A stretch of 35,929 nt of DNA from Dyella japonica DSM 16301 (GTDB taxonomy: Bacteria; Pseudomonadota; Gammaproteobacteria; Xanthomonadales; Rhodanobacteraceae), in contig NZ_JPLA01000005.1 in assembly GCF_001010355.1 (NCBI RefSeq), forward strand, positions 1 to 35,929, written 5' to 3'. How positions within the stretch are numbered: the first letter of the stretch is position 1; each line of letters opens with the position of its first letter. Shown here piece by piece: positions 25,054 to 31,639 of the stretch. Below the pieces are notes generated by a model. That model was not told the DNA's origin and did no database searches. It saw only the letters and a program-made list of their open reading frames with translations. A program made the translations under genes and the position numbers.

Positions 25054-26130
25054 TTAGTGCACACCCGGGCTCGCTGCATCCGCCGGCGTCGCCGCCTCGG
25101 CCGCCGCCCGCTTAGGTGTATCAAGTGGACACCAGCTCTTGAGCCGCTTGCCCTCACGATACAGATCAATGCACTCACGCATCTCGGCCTTGAAGGCCAG
25201 GTCAGGCGTATTTACCGGGCAGCCCGACGAAAGCGGCTCGCCCGCCTTGTACTCGTCGATACAACTAGATAGCGGCGGCCCCTTGGGTGGATTCGGGTTG
25301 TCGGCCAGTGGTGCCGGCGGCAGATTGAGGCGCTCATCGCGATCCTTGGACGAAGCAGGCGGCGGTGGTGCGCCGCATAGCAGGTTGGTCGCCGTGCTGC
25401 TCTTGGTCGGATCGCAGACGCTTTTGGCCACTTCCTTGATCACATCGCCGATATGGCGTCCCACGGCACCGCCAGCGGTCTCGTTCGGTGGCGGGAAGTA
25501 TTTTTCGAAACGGGTGGCCTTGTACTGCATGTGGTTGCTGTCGTGCTGCATGATCTGGCGATCGTCGGCCGGCTTGGGCGGTTCGGGCTTGGTGTTTGCC
25601 GTAGCCGAAGTGGCATCCGTCGCCGATGGCAGGTGCACGGAACCATCCTTCGCGAACAGACTTGTGGCGGAGGGCATGGCCACGGAGGTCGTCGGCGCAG
25701 GCGTCGTCGCGTGATCCTGCACGACCATGGCGTCACGACGCGTTTTTTCGTGCGTGATTGGGGGGGCGCGGGCAGCCAACGCTGGCTGCGGCGGAGCGGG
25801 CTTTTCGGGCTGCGCGGATGGCTCCGACGCCGGCACAGGGCGTGGCGTCTTGGGGTGATCGATCAGACGCACGATCAGCGCCTGCTCGTTATCGACGTTC
25901 GCCAGCTCGGCCTGCTGCGGCTTGGGCTGCATCTCCAACCACAGGGCCAGCGCGAACAATGCGTGCAGTACGCATACCAGAGTCAGCGCAAACACGAGCG
26001 TGGGACGGGTTAGCGGCGGTTGTCGCCAGCGTTTGCGACCCAGGGATTCACGTGTTTCGCTGTCGAGTAAGGCCAGGCCGCGCGCACTATCCCCCTCCTG
26101 TCGATGTCGGACCTGCCCAGTACGCTTCAT
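25054..26130 (-). CDS. TonB-like anchored proline-rich protein with duplicated Cys motif
   Basis: I cannot assign this 358-residue protein to a family. A cytosolic N-terminus of about 42 residues is followed by one membrane helix (VFALTLVCVLHALFALALWLE) and then a long Pro/Ala/Thr-rich periplasmic stretch (about residues 70-200), as in TonB or energy-coupling proteins, but no TonB C-terminal domain is visible. The C-terminus has two copies of C-I-D-x-Y-x-x-G-x-x-L-x-S-x-C-P-x-x-T-P (about residues 288-306 and 318-336). The start may be ATG 26130 or GTG 26133; TAGGGG lies just upstream. Confidence 0.75.
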   Translation of the reverse strand: MKRTGQVRHRQEGDSARGLALLDSETRESLGRKRWRQPPLTRPTLVFALTLVCVLHALFALALWLEMQPKPQQAELANVDNEQALIVRLIDHPKTPRPVPASEPSAQPEKPAPPQPALAARAPPITHEKTRRDAMVVQDHATTPAPTTSVAMPSATSLFAKDGSVHLPSATDATSATANTKPEPPKPADDRQIMQHDSNHMQYKATRFEKYFPPPNETAGGAVGRHIGDVIKEVAKSVCDPTKSSTATNLLCGAPPPPASSKDRDERLNLPPAPLADNPNPPKGPPLSSCIDEYKAGEPLSSGCPVNTPDLAFKAEMRECIDLYREGKRLKSWCPLDTPKRAAAEAATPADAASPGVH

Positions 26131-26399
26131 CACACCCCTACCACGCCAATGACGGAACGAAACATGCGCATGCCGTCAGCGCGTGTTGCGACAAGCCTGA
26201 TTAGACAGGTACTTTCAGTCAGGGTTCCCCCGGATCCGCGTCGGAAGAAGCGCAAGAAAGAGCGGGGCGCGCGCAATCGATGGAATGGCTTCCACGCAAG
26301 CAAAAAGCTCGGCGCTCACTCGCGGGACTTGATCGTCTTGGGCGAAGTGGGGGCAGGGCGAATTTCTGGCTTGCTGGATTGCACCTCCAGCGCCAACTC

Positions 26400-26726
26400 C
26401 TACCGTCCCATCCACGCATAGTAGGCAAGCGCCACCACAAACATCAGCAAGGCCATGGCACTGAAGAACGTGGCAACGACCCGCCACAGCGACGCGTCTC
26501 CGGCGTTCACTGCCTCCTCTCTTTTCCAGCAGGTCCTGACCAGGTATCCGCAGAAGACCATCAACAGGACGTAGATGCCGATGGATCCGGGCTCCGACTG
26601 CAGAAGCAGGGGTAGGTGACCATCCTGGCTGACCGCTATCAACGTGAGAGTGGCGGTGCAGAACATCACGGCGGAGACGATCACCTTGCCCAAGGTACGC
26701 ACGCGCAGGTCAGTGGCCATCGTCAT
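26400..26726 (-). CDS. Small three-helix membrane protein
   Basis: The 108-residue protein has three hydrophobic segments (about 13-33, 48-64, 84-105) separated by short polar loops. One loop holds WKREEAVNAGDASLW. No family is recognised. An alternative ATG two codons in (26720) is equally possible. It is transcribed in the same direction as the proline-rich anchored protein but 270 bp upstream of it, so an operon is uncertain. Confidence 0.6.
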   Translation of the reverse strand: MTMATDLRVRTLGKVIVSAVMFCTATLTLIAVSQDGHLPLLLQSEPGSIGIYVLLMVFCGYLVRTCWKREEAVNAGDASLWRVVATFFSAMALLMFVVALAYYAWMGR

Positions 26727-26781
26727 GGAGGCGCCTCGACGGGTTGGATTGTGACGTCATGAATATACGTCGCGCGCCAAC

Positions 26782-26812
26782 AAAAAGGCCCGGCGATCGC
26801 TCGCAGGGCCTT
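26782..26812 (-). terminator. Intrinsic terminator downstream of the pilin gene
   Basis: Read on the minus strand, AAGGCCC and GGGCCTT pair (plus 26806-26812 and 26785-26791) around a GC-rich interior, followed by TTTTTG. It lies about 190 nt past the pilin stop codon and before the small membrane protein gene. Confidence 0.75.
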
Positions 26813-26998
26813 CGTCATTTGGGTGGAGAAACCGCACTCCTTGAGCTGTATCAACGCTTCGCGAGGGTGACTGACCTGACGTCGAGCAAAGCACACATCC
26901 GGACGAAGTTCGAACGCGCGACCGCCATCCGCATGCCCATCAAAGGCGAGCATGATCGGGCAGTCGAGCGCGCCGAGAAATCGACTATTGGGCGCCCA

Positions 26999-27466
26999 TC
27001 AGCGGCAGGTCTGAGGCAGATATTGAAGAGGGATGCCATTGATGTTGCGGTCGGTACACACCCATTGGATCGAGCCATTGGTGATTACCGCGGAGAACCC
27101 CAGCTGAAGGCCGGCGATGGCGGCATTGGCCTGTTGCCCATCTGTATTGTCGAAGTGCACCAGAACGTTGCCGGGCCGCGATATTGCATCTACATGGCCC
27201 ACGTACTTGCCCGCATAGGCATTGGAACTTTGCAGACCTGCCTCAGCTTCCGTGGTCGGAAATGCACCGGTGCTGTAGTAGTACTCCGCGACTGCGAGCT
27301 TCGGGCCTTCGGATAGCGTAAAGGCTTCCATCACCTGAGTTTTAATCACGTAATTCTGATACGCAGGTATCGCAATGGCTGCCAGGATCGCGATGATCGC
27401 TACGACGATCATCAATTCGATCAAAGTAAAGCCCGCCTGCCGATGAGTGTTCCTATAAATTCTCAT
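26999..27466 (-). CDS. Type IV pilin (PilA-like)
   Basis: The 155-residue type IVa prepilin has a 12-residue basic leader ending in Gly (RNTHRQAG), a mature N-terminus FTLIELMIVVAIIAILAAIA with Glu5, and a C-terminal disulfide loop (Cys at VCTDRN and QTCR). Prepilin peptidase would cut before Phe. AGGGGG sits 4-9 nt before the ATG at 27466; the frame is open further upstream but those residues are not pilin-like. No pilus assembly genes are nearby, so this pilin depends on machinery elsewhere or is an accessory or orphan pilin. Confidence 0.92.
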   Translation of the reverse strand: MRIYRNTHRQAGFTLIELMIVVAIIAILAAIAIPAYQNYVIKTQVMEAFTLSEGPKLAVAEYYYSTGAFPTTEAEAGLQSSNAYAGKYVGHVDAISRPGNVLVHFDNTDGQQANAAIAGLQLGFSAVITNGSIQWVCTDRNINGIPLQYLPQTCR

Positions 27467-28029
27467 ATGCCCCCTAGCACTCAAGAATTTGGCCCAGTTG
27501 AAAGGTGATGCGCATGGTTCGTTGCAAGCGCAACGAACCCGGACTACCGAAGCTGGCGCACCGTTACGATGCTCTGTGTAAAAGATAGATTGACGGCATC
27601 CTGCTATCGGCCATCGAGCAAAGACCTTGAATGCGTGTCGATCGTCCTTTGCACGAAACCATCCGGTCCGAGGCACGCGAGCGTTCGAAATCCCGTGGGT
27701 GCCACGTACCATGCGCGGCGGCGACGATAGCGATCGCCAGAGGGACGAACAACTCGGGCCAACTGGAAATGTGACGTCGCTATTGGAAACGAAGCTTTGC
27801 CTGCGGGGCGGTCGCGCCTGTAACAATTTTTGTTATCCATCGCGACAGCCGCCGAATATGGAGTCAACTCCATTCGGTGCATCTGCATGGAATCGGTCGC
27901 GACAAACGCGGCACCGCCGAGCAGCACACGACGAGTCCGGCAAAAGCGCTGTCGTAGCGCCGCTTCTTTCGGGCTGACCAAGAACTGAGCTGGCCACGAA
28001 CAAACCAGACCAACGCAGACACGCCAAAG
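27467..28029. other. Gene-poor region between pilin and ssrA
   Basis: About 560 bp hold no convincing gene. The minus-strand frame covering 27604-28047 gives a product without family features. Visible structure: a perfect inverted repeat at 27516-27539 (arms GGTTCGTTGC/GCAACGAACC, 4-nt centre) 50 bp upstream of the pilin start, and a 7-bp-arm palindrome at 27858-27873 (ATGGAGT-CA-ACTCCAT). The stretch 27800-27880 looks AT-richer than the flanking genes. The pilin promoter must lie here, but I could not identify a sigma-54 GG-N10-GC box. Confidence 0.5.
27516..27539 (-). promoter_or_regulatory. Palindrome upstream of the pilin gene
   Basis: Perfect 10-bp arms (GGTTCGTTGC and GCAACGAACC) separated by AAGC end about 50 bp before the pilin start codon. 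It could be an operator or a 5'-UTR hairpin. No T-tract follows on the minus strand (ATGCGC), so it is not a terminator. Confidence 0.45.
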
Positions 28030-28064
28030 AAAAAGCCATCTAAGCATTGGATTGCTTAGATGGC
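28030..28064 (-). terminator. ssrA intrinsic terminator
   Basis: A perfect 12-bp stem (28035-28046 with 28053-28064) and a 6-nt loop are followed on the minus strand by TTTTT (plus 28030-28034). It lies 5 bp past the CCA end of tmRNA. Confidence 0.9.
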
Positions 28065-28069
28065 CCGAT

Positions 28070-28421
<352 letters not shown>

Positions 28422-28450
28422 GGGGAAACTGAAACAGTAACTGGTCAGCC

Positions 28451-28480
28451 AGTATATGTAGGCAGTAGGCATTTCTACAA
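28451..28480 (-). promoter_or_regulatory. Probable ssrA promoter
   Basis: On the minus strand TTGTAG (plus 28475-28480) and a perfect TATACT (plus 28451-28456) are 18 bp apart. Initiation about 7 nt downstream would leave a leader of roughly 20-25 nt for RNase P to remove before the mature 5' end at 28421. Confidence 0.6.
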
Positions 28481-28531
28481 GCTGGCATGACGCCGCTATG
28501 GTTTGCCCCATCACCCCCGAAAGGAACGGCC

Positions 28532-29044
28532 ATGGTCCGGATACGTCAGGCGGTGTTGCACGATGCAGGTGTATTGACGGATTTGCGTTGCGCGTTCCTC
28601 GAGGAAGAGCTCAAGCAGCTGCTGCCGGAGGGCTTTGCCGATCATTTGCGCGGCTGGATCGAAGAAGCCATGCCCGAGGGCCGGCTGCTGGCCTGGCTGG
28701 CCGAGGTGGAAGCGCGGGTGGCCGGATGCGTGATGGTGCACCCGTATACGCACCTGCCATCGGCTTATTTTCGCCAGGGCGTGGGCTGGTACGTGCTGAA
28801 CATGTTCGTCAAGCACACCCATCGACGCCAGGGCCTGGCTACCGCCTTGCTCGCGGCGGTGGGCGCGGCGGCAAGGGCGCAGGACATCGATTCGCTCAAC
28901 CTGCATTCCACCGGCGCCGCGCACTGCATCTATGAGCGCTTTGGCTTCGGCACCTCGGTGGACGCCATGAACATGTCGCTGCGCGACGACGCGGTGGGGA
29001 TTTCCGAAGGCGAGCCGGGCTCGTGGCGGAGGATGTCAGGCTAG
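28532..29044 (+). CDS. GNAT-family N-acetyltransferase
   Basis: The 170-residue GCN5-related acetyltransferase has the acetyl-CoA-binding motif A as [23 protein letters not shown] (R/Q-x-x-G-x-A) and motif B near [15 protein letters not shown]. The acceptor is unknown. The ATG at 28532 follows AAAGGA at 8-nt spacing; an earlier ATG at 28487 would add 15 unlike-family residues. It lies between ssrA and smpB, and its 3' end overlaps the convergent smpB gene by 9 nt. Confidence 0.88.
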   Translation: MVRIRQAVLHDAGVLTDLRCAFLEEELKQLLPEGFADHLRGWIEEAMPEGRLLAWLAEVEARVAGCVMVHPYTHLPSAYFRQGVGWYVLNMFVKHTHRRQGLATALLAAVGAAARAQDIDSLNLHSTGAAHCIYERFGFGTSVDAMNMSLRDDAVGISEGEPGSWRRMSG

Positions 29045-29527
29045 CTTGTTGTGCGAACGCATGGTGCGCTGCTTTTCGCGCTGCCAGTCGCGTTCCTTTT
29101 CCGCATCGCGCTTGTCGTGCGCCTGCTTGCCCTTGGCCAGGCCGATTTCCACCTTCACCTTGTTGCCCTTCCAGTAGAGGGCCATCGGGATCAGCGTGTA
29201 GCCCTTGCGCTCGACAGCGCCGACAAGGGTGTCGATCTCTTCGCGATGCAGCAGCAGCTTGCGCGTGCGGCGGTCATTGGCCACCACGTGGGTGGAGGCG
29301 CTGATCAGCGGCGGAATCGAGCAGCCGACAAGGAAAATCTCACTGCGCAGCACCACCGCGTAGCTGTCGCCGAAGTTGATGCGGCCGGCGCGCAGCGATT
29401 TGACTTCCCAGCCTTGCAGCTCGAGTCCCGCCTCGAAGCGTTGGTCGATGTGGTACTCGTGGCGTGCGCGCTTGTTCAGCGCAATGGTGCCGCCCGAGCT
29501 TTTGTCTTTGTCCTTAGGCTTGGCCAT
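29036..29527 (-). CDS. smpB: SsrA-binding protein SmpB
   Basis: The 163-residue OB-fold protein binds the tRNA-like domain of tmRNA and mimics the anticodon arm in stalled ribosomes. Family blocks are clear: [53 protein letters not shown] and the basic C-terminal tail ([25 protein letters not shown]) that enters the mRNA channel. The N-terminus [13 protein letters not shown] is an ordinary polar lead-in. It is divergent from ratA. Confidence 0.97.
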   Translation of the reverse strand: MAKPKDKDKSSGGTIALNKRARHEYHIDQRFEAGLELQGWEVKSLRAGRINFGDSYAVVLRSEIFLVGCSIPPLISASTHVVANDRRTRKLLLHREEIDTLVGAVERKGYTLIPMALYWKGNKVKVEIGLAKGKQAHDKRDAEKERDWQREKQRTMRSHNKLA

Positions 29528-29609
29528 GTCCGTTAAACTTCGGGCTCATTGCCCTGATGATGGTCCCGTCCGTGGAGGGACTGAAGATGATGCTCAAGAA
29601 GAGGCTGAA

Positions 29610-30041
29610 GTGATCGAGATCCGCCGCAGCGCCCTGGTGCGATATTCGCCGGCCCAGATGTTCGATCTGGTCAATGACGTTGAAGCATACCCAAAGCGCT
29701 TCCCCTGGTGTGTCGACGCTCAGGTGATCGAGCGTGGCGAGGATGTGCTGGTGGCGCGGCTGGATCTCAAGTACATGGGGTTTCGCCAGAGCTTTACCAC
29801 GCGCAATTCCACTGTGCGACCCAGCCGTCTGCATATGAGCCTGGTCGATGGACCGTTCCGCAGCCTGGACGGGCTATGGGAGTTCATCGCGTTGGGCGAT
29901 GCCGGTTGCAAGATTTCGTTCGCGCTGGATTTCGACTACGCCGGCAAACTCGGTGGTGCGGCCATCAAGCTGGGCTTTCAGGGGCTGGCCAGCCGCATGG
30001 TCGACGACTTCTGCCGCGAGGCGGAGCGTGCCTATGGCTGA
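29610..30041 (+). CDS. ratA: Ribosome association toxin RatA / CoQ10-binding START-like protein
   Basis: The 143-residue START/SRPBCC-fold protein (polyketide cyclase/dehydrase superfamily) has the conserved opening RRSALVRYSPAQMFDLVNDVEAYPKRFPWC and closing LGFQGLASRMVDDFCREAERAYG. In E. coli RatA was described as inhibiting 70S formation, while homologues of yeast Coq10 bind ubiquinone; the physiological role remains debated. GTG 29610 with GAGG upstream is chosen because the protein begins at the family start. It overlaps rnfH by 8 nt. Confidence 0.93.
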   Translation: MIEIRRSALVRYSPAQMFDLVNDVEAYPKRFPWCVDAQVIERGEDVLVARLDLKYMGFRQSFTTRNSTVRPSRLHMSLVDGPFRSLDGLWEFIALGDAGCKISFALDFDYAGKLGGAAIKLGFQGLASRMVDDFCREAERAYG

Positions 30042-30315
30042 GCAGGTCACCGTCGAGGTGGTCTTTGCCGAAGCTTCGCGCCGCTGGCTGCGCAAGGTGA
30101 GCTTGCCCTCAGGCAGCACCGTGGCGCAGGCCATCGAGGCGTCCGGCATCGTCGGGGACGTTCCAGGACTGGTCGTGGATCCGGCCCGACTGGGCATCTT
30201 TTCCCGCAAGGTGGGGCCGGAGCACGTGGTGGGCGAGGGCGACCGGGTGGAAATCTACCGGCCGCTCACCCTCGATCCGAAGGAAGCACGCCGGCGCCGC
30301 GCCCACGAGGGCTGA
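30034..30315 (+). CDS. rnfH: RnfH/RatB family protein
   Basis: The 93-residue ubiquitin-like beta-grasp protein has EVVFAEASRRWLRKVSLPSGSTVAQAIEASGI at the N-terminus and DRVEIYRPLTLDPKEARRRRA at the C-terminus, the family hallmark. It forms the usual ratA-rnfH pair (also called ratB). Function is not established; the rnf name reflects linkage to Rnf clusters in other species. Confidence 0.93.
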   Translation: MAEQVTVEVVFAEASRRWLRKVSLPSGSTVAQAIEASGIVGDVPGLVVDPARLGIFSRKVGPEHVVGEGDRVEIYRPLTLDPKEARRRRAHEG

Positions 30316-30331
30316 CGCCGGCCGGCGCGTC

Positions 30332-30790
30332 TTAGTGACCGTCGTTGCCGTTGTTGCCGCCGCCGTTGTCGCCGCCCTTGTCGCCACCGCCGGTCGACTT
30401 GTCGCCCTTGGTTTCGTCCACCGGGTAGCTGGCGTGGTACTTCTTGGTGTCGTTGACCAGCTTCTGCGCGTCTTCGGCGAAGAAGTCGCCCTCGGTGCGC
30501 ACCAGCACGTCATTATTGAAGGTGAGCTTGAGCGAGCGCACCTTGATGTCGCCACCGCGGTGCTGCTGGGTGGAGACGTAATTCCATTCGTTCTGGCTGA
30601 AGGGCGAGTTGACCGAGGGCGAACCCATCAGCACCAGCACCTGGCGCTTGGTCATGCCGGGCTGCAGCTGATCCACGGTTTTCTTGTCGAGCAGGTTGCC
30701 CTGTTGCACGTCGGGGGTATAGATAAGACGGCAGCTGGCCAGCGAAAGGGCCAGCATGGCAAAACCCAGCGTGCGAATCAGCTTATGCAT
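30332..30790 (-). CDS. bamE: Outer-membrane assembly lipoprotein BamE (SmpA)
   Basis: This 152-residue lipoprotein of the BAM complex stabilises BamA-BamD and helps insert outer-membrane proteins. The signal peptide ends LASC with Cys20 lipidated. The BamE core is clear (YTPDVQQGNLLDKKTVDQLQPGMTKRQVLVLMGSP; FNNDVLVRTEGDF). The last 30 residues are a Gly/Asn/Asp-rich tail after the fold (TGGGDKGGDNGGGNNGNDGH), absent from E. coli BamE and probably disordered. It is divergent from fur with a 76-bp intergenic region. Confidence 0.95.
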   Translation of the reverse strand: MHKLIRTLGFAMLALSLASCRLIYTPDVQQGNLLDKKTVDQLQPGMTKRQVLVLMGSPSVNSPFSQNEWNYVSTQQHRGGDIKVRSLKLTFNNDVLVRTEGDFFAEDAQKLVNDTKKYHASYPVDETKGDKSTGGGDKGGDNGGGNNGNDGH

Positions 30791-30866
30791 GCGTGTTGCG
30801 TCCGGATCGTAAAGGTGTCGGATGATACACTAACGGCCTCGTAGCGCCGTGTGCGTGGAGTTTGCT

Positions 30867-31283
30867 ATGGAACAGGAAACGAAAGAGCTGCGCAAAGCCG
30901 GTCTGAAGGTGACCCACCCCCGCATGCGCATTCTGCAGATCTTCGAGGATGAGGAGGCCCACCATCTCACCGCCGAAGACATCTACAAACGCCTGCTGGC
31001 CCACCAGGAAGACATCGGGCTGGCCACCGTCTACCGGGTGCTGACCCAGTTCGAAGCGGCCGGCATCGTCGTCAAGCACAACTTCGAGGGCGGCCAGGCC
31101 GTCTACGAGCTGGACCGCGGCAAGCATCATGACCACATGATCGATGTGGACAGCGGAAAGGTCATCGAGTTCGTCAGCGAAGAGATCGAGCGCCTGCAGT
31201 CCGAGATCGCCGCGCGCCACGGTTACGTCATCGAGGATCACAGCCTGGTGCTGTACGTGCGGCCGAAAAAAGGCGGCAAATAA
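30867..31283 (+). CDS. fur: Ferric uptake regulator Fur
   Basis: The 138-residue metal-dependent repressor has a winged helix (LKVTHPRMRILQIF...GLATVYRVLTQFEAAGIV), metal ligands in HHDHMIDVDSGKVIEF and a C-terminal dimerisation domain. The CxxC that binds structural zinc in E. coli Fur (ICLDC) is replaced by Asp and Ser (IDVDS), and no cysteine occurs anywhere in the protein. P. aeruginosa Fur also has a reduced set, so this is a known direction of variation. The ATG at 30867 has GGAG 8-10 nt upstream; an earlier ATG at 30849 adds six residues. A terminator follows at 31313. Confidence 0.97.
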   Translation: MEQETKELRKAGLKVTHPRMRILQIFEDEEAHHLTAEDIYKRLLAHQEDIGLATVYRVLTQFEAAGIVVKHNFEGGQAVYELDRGKHHDHMIDVDSGKVIEFVSEEIERLQSEIAARHGYVIEDHSLVLYVRPKKGGK

Positions 31284-31312
31284 GCGAGTTGGGCGGGGAA
31301 TTCGGAATCCGG

Positions 31313-31343
31313 AGGCCGGCGCGGAGACGTAGCCGGCCTTTTT
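31313..31343 (+). terminator. fur intrinsic terminator
   Basis: AGGCCGGC (31313-31320) pairs with GCCGGCCT (31332-31339) around an 11-nt loop, followed by TTTTT through 31343. It ends fur transcription on the plus strand. Confidence 0.9.
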
Positions 31344-31383
31344 CATGGCTGGAAAGCGCGGCCGATATAAAATCTGCGCGCAT

Positions 31384-31423
31384 AAAAAAAGCCGCGGGAG
31401 GACTCCTGTCCGCCCTGCGGCTT
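31384..31423 (-). terminator. Strong minus-strand intrinsic terminator
   Basis: AAGCCGC (minus strand; plus 31417-31423) pairs with GCGGCTT (plus 31389-31395). Inside are a GGG/CCC segment and a GGAC/GTCC segment with an AGGA loop. Seven T residues follow on the minus strand (plus 31384-31390). It ends the kinase transcript and the candidate small RNA. Confidence 0.9.
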
Positions 31424-31600
31424 GATCCGTTACCGGATGGCTCCTAGGAGGGCGAGTTGCTCGCGCGTCCCGGTACTGCCACCGATTCCGGCGGAACGGC
31501 ATCCTGCCGTTCTTCTTGCCCACCGTCCCCACGGTTGGCAAGGCTCACCATCTTGCGATGGTGGCTCCCCCACATCGATGAATCCAGCGTAACGAACCCT
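31384..31600 (-). ncRNA. Candidate structured small RNA between kinase gene and fur
   Basis: No coding frame is credible here, yet the minus strand folds into consecutive stem-loops. In transcript order they are: 31561-31573 (loop GGGAG) or, alternatively, 31546-31563 (7 bp, GCAA loop); 31515-31542 (11 bp with one mismatch, GGGG loop); 31494-31512 (8 bp, GGA loop); 31452-31464 (5 bp, CAA loop); 31425-31438 (5 bp, GUAA loop); and the terminator at 31389-31423 (loop AGGA) with a T-run from 31384-31390. Ten GGA triplets occur, at least three in hairpin loops, as in CsrA/RsmA-titrating RNAs. It begins about 40 nt past the kinase stop codon. The 5' end and promoter are uncertain; it could also be a processed 3' UTR. 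Confidence 0.55.
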
Positions 31601-31639
31601 TCACACCTCGGGTATCGGAAAATTTCCTATGTAACGATC

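Noticed and set aside
27604..28047. 147-codon minus-strand ORF between pilin and ssrA
   Set aside because: It overlaps the ssrA terminator at its start, has no ribosome binding site of note and no family features.
30783..31541. 252-codon minus-strand ORF across fur and the candidate RNA
   Set aside because: It is antisense to the whole of fur with shadow-like composition, and its upstream part is the hairpin-rich stretch.
31384..31600. Known housekeeping RNA (6S, SRP, RNase P) or c-di-GMP riboswitch
   Set aside because: None of the conserved cores I know (RNase P P4, SRP GGAA domain, GEMM GCAAAGC core, 6S central bubble) is recognisable.
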